64,000 bases of DNA from Sacculina carcini (GCA_916048095.2 OU696576.1:3202501-3266500); one strand, 5' to 3'. Shown: positions 47,092 through 57,841, counted from the first letter of the stretch. Notes: generated from the letters alone by a model not told the origin. Made by a program: numbers and translations.

Positions 47092-48314
47092 TAGGGCTGT
47101 CAAAAAAGTAACCTAAAAATCAGAAAAAAGTAACTTTATTTTCGAGAAAAAGTAACCTAAAAAAGTAACCTAAAAATAACCTGAGTTTTAAAGTTATTAT
47201 CACTTTTGTATCGTTATATCACATGTTCATCACGCCTTTGCTGATTAGTGCGCTATGTCAAATACACGGTTTGTTTGTTGTTTGTTTGTGAACATATAAA
47301 GTAACCTAATAACCAATAAAAAGGTAACCTAAAAATAACCTCCTTCAAAAAAGGTCAATTTCTGTTTGCAGTTCTGAAGGAAGAAAATACACCAGTCCTT
47401 CTTTTTTATCATCTTTCCGAGTTGGTACTACTTTTCCACCCTCTCCGTTCTGGTACCATTTTTACAACAAACAACCAAAAGTGACTTAACATAATTTAGC
47501 TAACATCGAAAAAAGGAGCAAAACCATCAGAATATAATTTTAAGTGGAAAGCTCATACAAATGCGGAATACACTAATTGCAAATGTAAATATTTTCAGTA
47601 ATGGTCGCAATAATGTTCTTTATATTTTTTCAATGGAACTTTTTATCAAATAGCACGTACTACAGTAGCGTAAACACTGCATGTGTTAATGCCCTCCGTC
47701 CTCCCATATGTCAAACGTGGGATAATGGCGCCATCTCACGCCCTGAAAATCACGTGCAAATTCCTGTTAAAGTAAATACGTACAGTGAAGTGCTACAGTG
47801 CAGTATCTGGTATAGAGAGCTCACACATCGTACTATACCACGCTCCAAACATCTCACGACACCATCCGGTTCGTGGACATTTCCTAAAATGGAATTACAC
47901 TATCCTGCGTACCCAAAAACGTATAAATATCTTGTAGCACGGATATTAAGATGAATATCAATTGCTAAATCCTAACAGCAGAAATATTGACATTTCTTGA
48001 TCTTCAGACCTAATATTCCATCTCTTTTCCTATTTTATCCTCATATATACCGTTTTTGTGTCTATTATCTGCAAAAAGTCACCAAACTTCGTGGTAAACT
48101 TACCTAATTACAAGAAAAACAACAAAAGTTAACCTAACGATAAAAAAGTAACCTTAAAAGCAAAAAAGTAACCTAACGATGAAAAAGTAACTTTTGGTAA
48201 CCTAATAACTTGTTTAATAATTATCGTACACAACTTTTTCATGCAGTTTTAGGTAGCTTAGGAAAAAGTGACCTTTAGGTGAAAAAGTAACTTTATTAAC
48301 TTTTGACAGCCCTA
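47092..48314. mobile_element. non-autonomous hAT-like element with AAGTAACCTAA subterminal repeats
   Basis: Termini TAGGGCTGTCAAAA and its complement ending CCCTA, with exact 8-bp target duplication GTTATTAC at 47084-47091 and 48315-48322. Both ends are packed with copies of AAAGTAACCTAA-like text (at least six on the left before 47350, five on the right after 48120). These may be transposase-binding sites. An open frame at 47601-47954 has no transposase motif. Length 1223 bp. Confidence 0.9.
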
Positions 48315-48354
48315 GTTATTACTATTTCACTATGGTTGTTAATCGCCTAGATGA

Positions 48355-48640
48355 ATCATCATCATCATCATCATCATCAACATGTATTTTTTATAGCGCA
48401 CCGAAGGGCTCGGGCGCGACACGAATATAAACAGTTGGGAATACGGAATACAACTAACAGGACAGATGCAAAAGAAGTAAACTACAATTATGCAATAAAA
48501 GACAATAAATATAGAGACAAAATATGGGCAAAACATACAAAACAGACTGACATGACGGACAAGACAACACGACTGAAACATACTCGTAATCAATGTCAAG
48601 CTGATGCAACTGATGATAATAGAATTGATCTTGGATGAGT
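48355..48640 (-). mobile_element. 3' fragment of an L2/CR1-like LINE
   Basis: On the minus strand the end reads GCGCTATAAAAAATACATGT and then (TGA)n, closely resembling the LINE-1 end GCGCTATAGCAAATACACGT. Only 3' UTR is present, with no RT. It is probably a severely 5'-truncated insertion of a related family. Confidence 0.65.
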
Positions 48641-50211
48641 CAATGTAAGACTGAGTTGCTCATAATGCACGAGAAATCACAGCGCTAGATAATGTATCAC
48701 CAAATATGGTCAGCGCTGCTAATCACTCCATGAAATATCACGTCAAACATGTAAGCAAATTGTGAACTACTAAATTTATAAATTTGGAGTCCTAAAATTC
48801 TCAATTCTTCTACGACTCTGACATGCAAGTAAACGCTGGTTTGTACATGTACATTAAAATAAGTTTGTCGAAACAATTTGGGAAATAAATTTAATCGCCG
48901 TTACCAGTCTCTCAAGAAAAACAAATAAGTAGATTAGATCGATTCGCGGAGCCTGGATGTTTGATAGGGTAACTTCAGCACGCCACTCTCCACCCTCGTA
49001 AACCATTACTGGCTTGAAATATGAAGCAATAGGATGCATGTCAATCACCTTTTCATGGACACACCCAATCCATTACGAGATAACGAGTGGTCACAGAACT
49101 TCATAAGCCGATACATGTATCCATGGCAACATCACCATGCATACACTGTGTTTGACTACTGAATAAATAAATAAATATCAAACTATTCGGATATTGATAA
49201 CTAGGATATAGGATACAGGATGACTATTCGGGTATTGATCCGAAAAAATAACTATTTAGCAAGCAAAAACAAACTAATTAAACAATCTTAGATATAAAAA
49301 TGAATTTTAATAAATTTAAACAAATTAATATTATTTGTCGTATTATGCTGTGAGCACTTTCGGCTGGACCATTATTGTATTTCGCACTCACTATGCTGAA
49401 TAGGCAACACAACACAAACATATTATTGAAAAAGAGGCAATTTCAAAAAGCACACGGTGAAATTTACCTCGGTATCGTTTCACTTGCAGTAATGTGGCCG
49501 TTGGGACTGAATTTGTCTAGCCGTAATTCTGTTCGATCACAAGCACCGATTGCTGTACACTTGACAGCAAATTCCAGTCGGCAAAACGCACTCACATTCA
49601 CCGACGCAATACAACACTTGAGCAGCGATGTGCCTCGACCGAAACCCCGACGACACGAACACTTGTGACTGTCACTGGACTACACAAGCGCACACAACCG
49701 CACACAACCGCACACAACCGACCCTCCACCGCTCAAGCCACACCTCCTCAACTGTTACCTTAAAATGGCGGTTTTCAAGATATTAAGTTCTAGGATAGAC
49801 AACTGTTGAATACAAAAGTAGTCATTTGTTAATACGAAGCAAGCAGACGTGACTATACGTATGCTTTCTTAAACGTTCATCAATAAGGAACAAAAACTAT
49901 ATCACTCATATGAGTGGCATGACTAGGAATGGTATGGGGTGCGAATGCATTCGAATTTTCATGACAGTCCCCGCAGAGCAAGCGCAGATCCAGATGGGGG
50001 ACAGAGGCTCGTCACCGAAACTAGCAGTCACAACGTCGATAAGAATTTAAAAGTGAGAACAATTACCTGCGTTTTCACATGCAAGTAATTGTTGGCGATG
50101 CATTTTAGAAATGCTCTCATCAAACCAGATCGCAAAAGCACGAGTGAGTGCAGTTCAAAGACTAACTCCACACAAGGACGATCCTGGCCGGGTAAAGATT
50201 GAATTGATAAG
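48641..50211. other. no gene recognised
   Basis: AT-rich with short frames (48854-49048 minus, 49375-49668 plus) that show no known motif. CGCACACAAC is repeated three times near 49690-49720. AAAATGGCGG near 49763 resembles an initiator/YY1-type motif, but no gene follows in view. Repeated CTATTCGGATATTGATAA-like text occurs at 49180-49250. Confidence 0.4.
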
Positions 50212-50219
50212 CGCTAGAG

Positions 50220-50517
50220 CAGTGGAATTTAACCTTTTTCAGTGTTCGCACCATTTTTAAATAAGAAGTTAGTTCTCACATCCACTGGATTTTTGATAGC
50301 TATATGAAAAAGAAAAAAATACAAACGCCGTAAAACAACATTTGTATTCAATATTTAATGATACAGGATAAAATTCCTGTAAGAATTTTTTTAGGCAAAA
50401 TATAAAGTACAGGTAAAAACATATACTTTCTATAATTTTTCACAGGATTCCTCGCATCCCTTGGAAACTGGTCTCGCGCCCCCGAGGACTGCGATCACCC
50501 CCGGTTAAGAACCCCTG
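50220..50517. mobile_element. short hAT element (298 bp)
   Basis: Left end CAGTGGAATTTAACCTTTTT and right end GGTTAAGAACCCCTG (complement CAGGGGTTCTTAACC) match the hAT/Charlie-type terminus. Flanks CGCTAGAG and TTCTAGAG share six of eight bases, and CTAGAG is also the core of the target duplication of the hAT at 28214. Non-coding. Confidence 0.8.
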
Positions 50518-50689
50518 TTCTAGAGTGACGGCACAAGAGCTGAGGTCCCCTACATAACAGACATAATCCAATATTATCACTCCGAATTTAACTGGAAATC
50601 CTTTGACGCTTTCAGAACGATTAAAGGTTCAATTCCTCCAATCCTCTCTAACTGCAATCTAATTCCGCAATCCTGATATCTTGAATCAT

Positions 50690-50750
50690 CTTTGTTGTAT
50701 TTGTGTGGTGAATGTTTGCGTTATGCTGGGCATGATGATGAGGTTTCAGC
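50690..50750 (+). mobile_element. LINE-B-type 3' end fragment
   Basis: GGTGAATGTTTGCGTTATGC, TGGGCA and TGATGATGA resemble the LINE-B 3' end (GTGAATGTTTGTGTTATG, TGGGTTTGGCA, TATGATGAT). Only about 60 bp is recognisable. Confidence 0.5.
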
Positions 50751-50811
50751 TCAACCTTCGTTCAGCCCCCCTGGAAATTCCAAGGCGTCGCCACTGCATC
50801 TATACTATTTG

Positions 50812-50950
50812 CAATTTGATATGATTCAAATGAAATTTGATTTGATCCAAATGAAATTTGAGTTCATCTAAATGAAATATGATTTGATCCTAATGAAATC
50901 TGATTTGACCCAAATGAAATCTGATTTGATCCAAACGAAATCTGATAGAC
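50812..50950 (+). repeat. 21-bp minisatellite (GATTTGATCCAAATGAAATCT)
   Basis: Six units close to GATTTGATCCAAATGAAATC in tandem, each with one to three changes. Two to three units of the same type lie at 52172-52226, so the sequence was probably a component of a longer dispersed element, perhaps an LTR of the Gypsy relic at 52258. Confidence 0.85.
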
Positions 50951-51394
50951 AAAATTGAACCTTAATTGAAAAAAATGAAAAAGGAAAGTTTTAGTATACA
51001 ATAATAAAAAAACAAACGTAGTTAATTAAAATAAGAATAATTGGCAACTATGTCGATTGAGCAGAAATTTTCTGAGACACGTCATGTATTATTTTACAAT
51101 AGCAATGAATACAACTTATCAGTTGGCCAGGGTTTATAGTGCAAAACTAAGAATAAAGTGTAATAAAATCAGTGTTGTAAAATCTGTGTTGTAGGACCAT
51201 GTGTGCGTGAGCTTATTGTACGTGTCCGATCGTCCTGTCCTGTTATGTCTGTACATTTGAATACAGTCGGTCCAAATCACTCACGTTATCAACTTGTGCT
51301 GTTCCGTAACAACCTAAACGCCACATGAAACACAAGCTTGGTCAAACATGGTCATACTTGGTCATATGCATGAAACATGAGCTTGGTCAAACAT

Positions 51395-51670
51395 AGGGTG
51401 ACCATATTCCTCATATCAAAAATGACGACACTTCTATGAGCGCGCAAGAATTAGGCTTTTTATTTAAAAATAAACCGTTTTTATAGACCAATGAGAAATG
51501 TTTCGATTGATATTTTAGGCACGGATCAATTCATTTTACGCTCGCAGAGGGAACATATTGAATTTAACTACTCTACAAACACCGGACATTTAAAGCGTTT
51601 CACAAAAAAACCAGGACAGACCGAAGAAAAAAGAGCATGTCCGGGAACAAGAAGACGTATGTTCGCCTTA
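51395..51670. mobile_element. short hAT-like element (AGGGTGACCATA type)
   Basis: Left end AGGGTGACCATATTCC; right end GACGTATGTTCGCCTTA, whose complement TAAGGCGAACATACG is a diverged copy. Flanks TCAAACAT (51387-51394) and TGAAACAT (51671-51678) agree at seven of eight positions. It contains CATGTCCGGGAA, common in this non-autonomous type. Non-coding. Confidence 0.7.
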
Positions 51671-51689
51671 TGAAACATGATCAACTACA

Positions 51690-51986
51690 CAGTAGCGGAT
51701 ACAGAGTGCAATATATATTTGGGGGGGGGGCTGAACTATGTTTCAATGTATCATTTTTCAATCATTTCATTCTTTATTCGTTTAACTATGTATCATTTTT
51801 CAATGATATATTCACATATTTACACACGCAATAATGTACAAATATACTTTGCGATAATGATTATATCAACAAATTCTACAATTATATTTTTTTCTTGATC
51901 ACTTTTAGTGAACCTCTTAGTTATGAGGAGTTGATGGAAGCCTTTGGGGTTTCAGCCCCCGAACCCTTCCTCTGGGTCCGCCAGTG
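51690..51986. mobile_element. short hAT element, relative of the one at 268
   Basis: Ends CAGTAGCGGATAC and GGGTCCGCCAGTG, with exact 8-bp target duplication CAACTACA (51682-51689 and 51987-51994). Its right half (TTATGAGGAGTTGATGGAAG, CAGCCCCCGAACCC, GGGTCCGCCAGTG) matches 405-493. Length 297 bp, non-coding. Confidence 0.9.
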
Positions 51987-52164
51987 CAACTACACTAAAT
52001 GTTCATGGGCAGGATTATTGGGGGCTTAGGCGGGCCTGACACATTTCAGGGCTTTCGTCTATCCCCCACTTGGCGGCGACACTGGTCTTGTGACAGTGCG
52101 GAAAACGAATTCAACTGACGAGTTGATTGAATGAGTATCAGCTGGTTTCCATTTTCTAGCACTA

Positions 52165-52257
52165 TATCATTTGCAATCTGATTTGATCCAAATAAAATTT
52201 AATCTGATCCAAATGAAATCTGAGACATTACATATCCCCTCCCTATAAAAGACAAGT
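52165..52257 (-). repeat. LTR-edge-like stretch with polypurine tract
   Basis: On the minus strand ATAGGGAGGGGATA (52232-52245) precedes TGTAATGTCTCAG, resembling a polypurine tract and LTR start for the Gypsy relic at 52258-52720. The LTR-like side carries units of the 21-bp repeat seen at 50812. A full LTR pair was not found. Confidence 0.5.
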
Positions 52258-52720
52258 CTAGTAGAGACGAGCCGGCAACCAGCGACGCTTTCCTCGAGAC
52301 GACGGCGTCAGCTCGCGAAGCGATGCACGGCTGGTTTCTTCAGCACGGTCCGATTTGGCCGGACGCCGCACCTCGCCCGACGTAAGTTCGGTTGAACCTC
52401 GCAACTCCTCTTGATCCAGCGGCGAAACCTCCGAACTGGCGTAAGTGTAATCTAGAGTCTTGTCGTGAGGACAAGAAATCGGTACATGGTGATCTTCGTC
52501 TTCTCCACGTGAAGTGGCCGACATCCCTCCTGGCGGAACAACGGAGAGGTGGGCAGCGTTCCTCACCGAACCGTCTTCTAGCTGAAATGCATGGCCTCGG
52601 GCGTCGAACGATTCGAACTGGACCTGTGAATCTTCGACCAATCTTACCCGTGCACCGCGTCACTCGAACCATCACCATGTCTCCGACGTCAATCAATGGT
52701 TCACGTACTCCCATGCGACG
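52258..52720 (-). pseudogene. Gypsy integrase C-terminal relic
   Basis: Two frames join into an integrase tail: VGDMVMVRVTRCTGKIGRRF then, after a shift near 52640, GHAFQLEDGSVRNAAHLSVV. This is the SH3-like fold that follows the catalytic core in Ty3/Gypsy integrases. An acidic/polar tail continues to 52258. Upstream pieces are too decayed to read. It is not the same family as Gypsy-4. Confidence 0.7.
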
Positions 52721-52934
52721 ATCGTTTCAACAATCGTTTCAACATTATTTCCAACAATCAACCGTGTTTGGAATCGGCAATAAGCGTTATCGCGGCACAC
52801 AACGTCAAGAGGCCTGCTCCACAAGACTATCACGCCAACAACGACCAACCAACAGCAAACTCTGTGACATGCGGAGGTTGAACACGCGGGATGAATCTCC
52901 CTCTGTCGTATGCCGAAGACCACACTTGCCCGAG

Positions 52935-53045
52935 AGGCTGACCGCAGCACCAGTAGCTGCCTCGGTCACAACAGTACCACCTGCACCCGCAGCTGCCCCG
53001 GTCACACCAGTACCACGAGTACCAGTAGCTACCGTCACAGCAGGA
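52935..53045. repeat. short imperfect tandem repeat
   Basis: Text like CAGTAGCTGCCTCGGTCACA recurs three times as GTACCAC/CAGTAGCT modules. It is open in both strands (Ala/Pro/Val on plus; Gly/Thr/Ala on minus). It lies between the integrase relic and the LINE ORF1 relic. No function is assigned. Confidence 0.5.
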
Positions 53046-53047
53046 CG

Positions 53048-53420
53048 TATATTTCCGCCGAATTCTGGAGTCCTTGATAATTAGCCGGGTGTGTCGGAAA
53101 TAAACTATATCTCCTTCCTCACGCACTTTTTTCATCAGCGGTATTTTTCCTTTTATATTTGCTGTGAGGCTTGGCACAGGTGGCACAGGTTCAGGTAGAT
53201 TTGAGAGCCTTTCAATTTCCCACCATTCCGGATTACCGTCGTGCGGTCCCGATGTGTTTTGAACCGCACAATAATGGGCTTGTGACCTTTACTCCGGTGT
53301 GACCCAGCTCTTTCCGCCAAGTCGATGCACATGCTGGGCAGTTGTTATTTCTCCTCGATCAGCTTGGAAACCAACACCGTTGTCTGCTCCATCGTTTCAC
53401 CTTTGGTCTCTTCCATGCCG
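53048..53420 (-). pseudogene. LINE ORF1 relic (RRM/C-terminal domain)
   Basis: In pieces: VLVSKLIEEK, then HKPIIVRFKTHRDRTTVIRN and GGKLKGSQIYLN, then ANIKGKIPLMKKVREEGDIV and RHTRLIIK. The IVRF-K...KLKG-x3-I...REEG order is that of LINE ORF1 proteins with an RRM core and C-terminal domain. Stops and frameshifts are frequent. The family is different from LINE-B ORF1 in wording. Confidence 0.72.
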
Positions 53421-53560
53421 GTAATTACCGGCATGAAGTATGATTAGAGCTGCGACCTAAAAAAACCGACGGTTTTTTTGCCAAAAAAAACGCGCCAAAA
53501 ACACGTTCTTTTTGTTTTTTTGAAGAGTCATGCAAAGAATTCAAATTATGGAAATGATAT

Positions 53561-53830
53561 TGTAGCAGCACCAAATACAGCGCGTACAAAACGATGTGTA
53601 TTGGTGGCTCGTAACAATGCAACTGGTGGTAATGATAGAGCTGAATGAAAGCTGACATGACACACTGAACACACATACATACCGTTACATGCATGCACTC
53701 AAGTGAACTTGACACCCACACACAGACACACAACACACAGACATACAACTGCATCCATACACACGCATGACTCATACAGACGAGTGGCTATTACTGGCAG
53801 CCAGTGGTCTTCAACCTCAGGCCGGCCACA
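53561..53830 (-). repeat. Gypsy-4 3' LTR
   Basis: Starts TGTAGCAGCACC and ends GCCGGCCACA. The next bases, GCCCCCCCTCAGGTG, form on the minus strand the purine tract CACCTGAGGGGGGGC, the plus-strand primer. Confidence 0.95.
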
Positions 53831-53845
53831 GCCCCCCCTCAGGTG
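53831..53845 (-). other. Gypsy-4 polypurine tract
   Basis: On the minus strand CACCTGAGGGGGGGC directly abuts the LTR start TGTGGCCGGCC, overlapping the end of the pol frame (stop at 53839). Confidence 0.8.
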
Positions 53846-56346
53846 CTGTGCTCCGACTGCAAGAAGCGGCGAGGCGGTCGCACGGGTCTGGAGCGCCGAG
53901 ACCATACGATGCGAGCAGGATGTTGTGCACCGGTAGACGAACCTGAATCAGCCGGTTCAGTCGTGGGAGTGGACGCTGAAACCGCGGGACGATCGGGCGG
54001 TGAGTTGACAACATCACCTGGCGGATCTTGTTCGGCTCTTTCCAGATGTGCCGGCTTGAGCCTGTCGATGGCCACGAGGTCTGGTTTACCACGATTGTCT
54101 ATCGTGAATGCCTTGTCGTCACGCTGCAACACGGCGTAGGGACCCTGGTAAGGTGGTGTCAACGGGGTCCTGTGACCGTCGACCCGGACGAAGACGTGGG
54201 AGGCCTTGTTCAAGGAAGGAGACACGAATGGTTTTTCCGTTCCGCTACGGTGCCACGATGTCGGTACAGGCTTCAGATCAGCAAACGACTGTACCAAGCG
54301 ACGAGCCGTTTCGCTTGTCGGGAATGCGTGACTGCCTGTAAAAAACTGGCTTGGCAGCCGCATCTTTTCACCCAAGGCCAGCTCGCTTGGTGATGCACCA
54401 ATGTCTGGCTTCAGCGACGAACGCATGCCCATCAACACGACCGGAAGTGCCGACGGCCAGTTGACTTTATCACAGACGGCGGCTGTCAACGACGCCTTGC
54501 GCTGTCGATGAATGCGCTCAATGAGGCCGTTTTGTTGGGGCATGTAGGAGCACGTCGTTCTAATCTGCACACCAAGAAGGGTCCATAGCTCTTTCCATAG
54601 ATCGGACACAAATTGTCGACCACGATCCGAAGTAATCGACAAACACATGCCGAAACGAGACACCAAGTCCAACAGGCATTTGACGCAGGTTGCGGCTGTA
54701 GCCTCGTTGAGTAGGACCGCTTCCGGGTAACGAGTGAACCTGTCGATTATGGTGAAAATATAGCGGTAACCGTCTACTTCTGGAAGAGGACCGACAATAT
54801 CGACGTGAAGAATCTCGAATCGACTTGTTGGTAGTGGAAGACGTTTCAGAGGTGTCCGTTGATGACGGGTAACTTTGCACTGTTGACAACGCATGCAGGT
54901 TCTTGTCCACGTTGAGACCTTGCCAGCGACTCGCGCGACCACAAAACGTTCAGAAATGAGGCGACGAGTGGCTCGAGCGCTTGGATGGCTCATGTTATGA
55001 AGCTGTGTGAATATGTCGCGTTGCATCACTAGCGGCACCAACGGTCTGTCTACGCCTGTAGAAATGTCAACTAGTATGCTTGCTGGCGATCCGTCCAATG
55101 TGCGTCGCTCAATGTTGAGGGATGGCGAAGAAGCAAGCGCAGCGACCTCCGCGCACTTCTGCTGTTCGATTGCCAGTTGTGATATGTCGAGACACTGTTG
55201 GAGTTCGGCGTGAAGTGCAAATGACGACAAATGCGAGACTTTGTGAGGTTGCTCCGATGTGGGACGACTCAAGCAATCCGGGACCACATTATTAAGGCCG
55301 CTCAGATGTCTAATATCAGTAGAAAACTCGCTCAAAAATGCTAATTGTCGATGTACACGCGGTGATCGCTCGCTAACACTGGTAAAGGCGTGCGTCAGTG
55401 GCTTGTGGTCCGTCCACAACTGCAAGCCCGGGCGACCCTCTAGGAGATGCCGAAAACGTTTCACGGCACTGAAGAGTGCAAACAGATCTTTGTCTCCGGT
55501 GCTCCAGCGCAATTGAGAACCCTGAAGCATTCGGGAATGAAACGCGAGGGGAGCCCATGTGCCCTGTTGCCACTTTAAAATGACAGCGCCCACCGCCGTG
55601 TCAGATGCATCCGCTGCAACTTTAGTTGGGGCTTTGTCGCTATGAAAAGCAAGACGTGATGCTCTCGCTAGTGCACATTTGGTAGACTCGAAGGCATGTT
55701 GTTGAGGTTCGTCCCACACTAATTTTTTCTGTTTGTTCTTGCACACAGCGTGCAGAGGTTGCAGAAGCTTGGCCAAGCTGGGAACGAAGCGGTGAAAATG
55801 GTTCACCATGCCGAGGTAGCGCTTGCACCCGGCGACGTCAGTTGGCGGTGGCATGGCGACCAGATCGGCAACCTTCTCAGGAAGCGGTTCTATGCCGGAC
55901 GCAGACACTTCCAATCCCAGAAATTTAACCCTTGGTTGCCCGAAGGAACACTTTTCTGGTTTCACAGCAAGACCTGCCGAGCGGAGACGCCGAAACAATT
56001 CTCGAAGGTCTTTGTGATGTTGTGTAGCGTCTGGAGAATAAATCAGTATGTCATCAATATAACTGTATACTTTGTTCATGCGACGAAGTACCGTATCCAT
56101 AAGTCTCTGGAAGGTTTGAGCAGCGTTTGACAATCCAAACGGCATGCGACGATACTCAAAGAGGCCAAATGGTGTGGTAATGGCGGTGTTCTGTTGATCA
56201 GGTCCGAATACCGGAATTTGAGCAAACGCTCGAGCGAGATCCACTGTGCTAAAAATTGTGGCGCCGTTCAGTCTGTCAGCAAACGTTTGCAAATGAGGCA
56301 CAGCTAGCGGTCTGGCACTGTAATTGCGTTGAGACGCTCGTAGCAC
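53839..56346 (-). CDS. Gypsy-4 pol: reverse transcriptase, RNase H, integrase
   Basis: An open frame of 835 codons. RT: VDLARAFAQIPV (motif A), PFGLFEYRRMPFGLSNA and YSYIDDILIYS (catalytic loop), ending LGMVNHFHRFVP. RNase H: AADASDTAVGAVI, STGDKDLFALF and LWTDHKPL. Integrase: zinc domain HNMSHPSARATRR...CMRCQQCK, core HVDIVGPLP, TSDRGRQF and QQNGLIERIHR (D, D, E), and tail NKASHVFVRVDGHRTPLTPP plus RPPRRF. All catalytic residues expected for Ty3/Gypsy are present. The N-terminus is in a different frame (56304-57164), so the start used here is not the natural one. Confidence 0.93.
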   Translation of the reverse strand: MLRASQRNYSARPLAVPHLQTFADRLNGATIFSTVDLARAFAQIPVFGPDQQNTAITTPFGLFEYRRMPFGLSNAAQTFQRLMDTVLRRMNKVYSYIDDILIYSPDATQHHKDLRELFRRLRSAGLAVKPEKCSFGQPRVKFLGLEVSASGIEPLPEKVADLVAMPPPTDVAGCKRYLGMVNHFHRFVPSLAKLLQPLHAVCKNKQKKLVWDEPQQHAFESTKCALARASRLAFHSDKAPTKVAADASDTAVGAVILKWQQGTWAPLAFHSRMLQGSQLRWSTGDKDLFALFSAVKRFRHLLEGRPGLQLWTDHKPLTHAFTSVSERSPRVHRQLAFLSEFSTDIRHLSGLNNVVPDCLSRPTSEQPHKVSHLSSFALHAELQQCLDISQLAIEQQKCAEVAALASSPSLNIERRTLDGSPASILVDISTGVDRPLVPLVMQRDIFTQLHNMSHPSARATRRLISERFVVARVAGKVSTWTRTCMRCQQCKVTRHQRTPLKRLPLPTSRFEILHVDIVGPLPEVDGYRYIFTIIDRFTRYPEAVLLNEATAATCVKCLLDLVSRFGMCLSITSDRGRQFVSDLWKELWTLLGVQIRTTCSYMPQQNGLIERIHRQRKASLTAAVCDKVNWPSALPVVLMGMRSSLKPDIGASPSELALGEKMRLPSQFFTGSHAFPTSETARRLVQSFADLKPVPTSWHRSGTEKPFVSPSLNKASHVFVRVDGHRTPLTPPYQGPYAVLQRDDKAFTIDNRGKPDLVAIDRLKPAHLERAEQDPPGDVVNSPPDRPAVSASTPTTEPADSGSSTGAQHPARIVWSRRSRPVRPPRRFLQSEHST

Positions 56347-57164
56347 CCCACCATTCGCAAAGACTTGCCTCTATCTTTCTCCACTAGGTGTATGGGGCTG
56401 GACAAAGCGGAGAAAGATGGTACGAGAATCTCCTGCTCAAGCATGTGCTCAAGCTCACGCTTAGCAGCTGTGAGCTTTGCGGGTATCAGGCGTCTTGGCC
56501 GGGCAAATACCGGATTGCCTTTCGTTATAATACGATGTTCCACACCCGGGACGGTGACGGCCGGAAAATTTGAGGGTGGTGCGCAGAGCGCTCTGAATTC
56601 TTCAGAATTGCGGACACCCGAGAACCCAGGGCCGTCGCGATGTGGAGGATGAGTTTGGCTGACGTCTACGACGGTGGGATGATCATGCTTCACCGGAAGA
56701 GCTGGATTTGTAGACAGATACGTCGTGCTGTCCACCAATACCTTCTTCTTGAAGTCAATGACCAATCCAAATTCCCTGAGGAAATCGGCTCCAAGTATTG
56801 GGGTAGTCACTGCAGCGACCAAAAACGAAAATTTATATGTGTGACCGAGACCGAGGTCAACTAGATTATCACGGCGAACTTCAAACACCGGAATGAATGA
56901 CCCGTTGGCGGCTCGAAGAGTTGGAGACTGCAAGGGCGGAGGAGGCTTAGGACCCACAGGCAACAATGAAACCTCCGACCCACTATCGACTAGGAAACGA
57001 CGACCTTCGGTGTCAACCACATACAGTAGTTGACACTCGCTGTTGCAACCGGACACGGTTGTCACTGCCGACTGCTCGAGGCGTTTCCCGACATGTCTGA
57101 GGTGAATGTGCATCGGCCAGGGCATCTCCGTGCTGCCGGCCCGAAGCGTCGGTGGAGTCGGCAC
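56304..57164 (-). pseudogene. Gypsy-4 protease and RT N-terminus
   Basis: The protease active site reads FLVDSGSEVSLLPV with ILGADFL downstream. The RT fingers follow: GNPVFARPRRLIPAKL, FSALSSPIHLVEKDRG and ERLNAITVPDR. At that point the frame ends and pol continues in another frame. The shift lies within a short CGCTA-rich stretch near 56310-56320, so a small deletion is likely. Upstream the frame overlaps the end of gag by about 100 bases, a common gag-pol arrangement. Confidence 0.88.
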
Positions 57165-57841
57165 CAGCGGTCTACAAAGTCAGCTGAAATTGCAGGTTGC
57201 TGAGGAAATCGTGGCCTAGTCGACTGAGGCTGCAGCGCATTGGACGCTCTGGTTGCTGCCAGTACACCCGCACTACCACTCGTCGGCGCTGAAGTGTCGC
57301 TCGAGTTTGCGGATGTGGTGCTACTGATCTGTAGTGGTCGCTGGTGCTGGTCGGCGCGGAGAGCAACTTCGCTCAGTGAATTTGAAGCCAGCCATTCTCT
57401 GCACATCATCTGAAGGGCCACATGCAGCCGACACAAAAATGCTTCGCGGACTATTTCATGATCCGTATCATTGGGGTATAGGGCCGCTAAGTCCGCGTAC
57501 AGCTCAGTTGGTTTCCCTGAGCCCAACTCGCGTGGGAGGCTCTCAAAACGCTGGAAACGCTCTGAAGCAGTGAGCTGAAGCCGTGAACGTAACCGTCTCG
57601 TCAACTCGTTGTATCATGACGTTCCCAGGGGGCTGGTCACCAAGTCCTTCACGAGTCTGAACTGCTCCGGAGGTAATTTCTACAGCAACTTGCGAAATTT
57701 GGTTGATTGCGCTCGCAGTCCGGCGTCAACCATTAAATTGTCGCACATGGCTATCCATGTGTCAACGTCACTTCGGTCGAAACTTGGCAGCTCTACTTTA
57801 ACTGCCATGGTGGCACTGCCTTCCTCAGATGTATTCTCCAT
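57062..57841 (-). pseudogene. Gypsy-4 gag
   Basis: Starts ATG at 57841 (MENTSEEGSATMAVKVELPS), reads FDRSDVDTWIAMCDNLM and SPLGTS, then a capsid-like region. It ends with a variant zinc cluster, WCRLHRRFGPAARRCPGRCT (C-x3-H...C-x3-C), instead of a CCHC knuckle. TAG at 57680-57682 and TGA at 57614-57616 interrupt it in frame. The variant knuckle is seen in a widespread Ty3/Gypsy lineage of invertebrates. Confidence 0.85.

Noticed and set aside
47601..47954. 117-residue frame in the hAT-like element
   Set aside because: No transposase motif and no support; treated as chance in a non-autonomous element.
49340..49800. Host promoter around AAAATGGCGG
   Set aside because: Motif alone is weak and no gene follows in either direction within view.
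52392..53084. 230-residue plus-strand frame
   Set aside because: Lies opposite the integrase-tail and ORF1 relics on the minus strand and has no own domain; the Ala/Pro/Val end is a short tandem repeat.
54028..56864. Plus-strand frames across Gypsy-4
   Set aside because: Antisense shadows of the intact pol frame.
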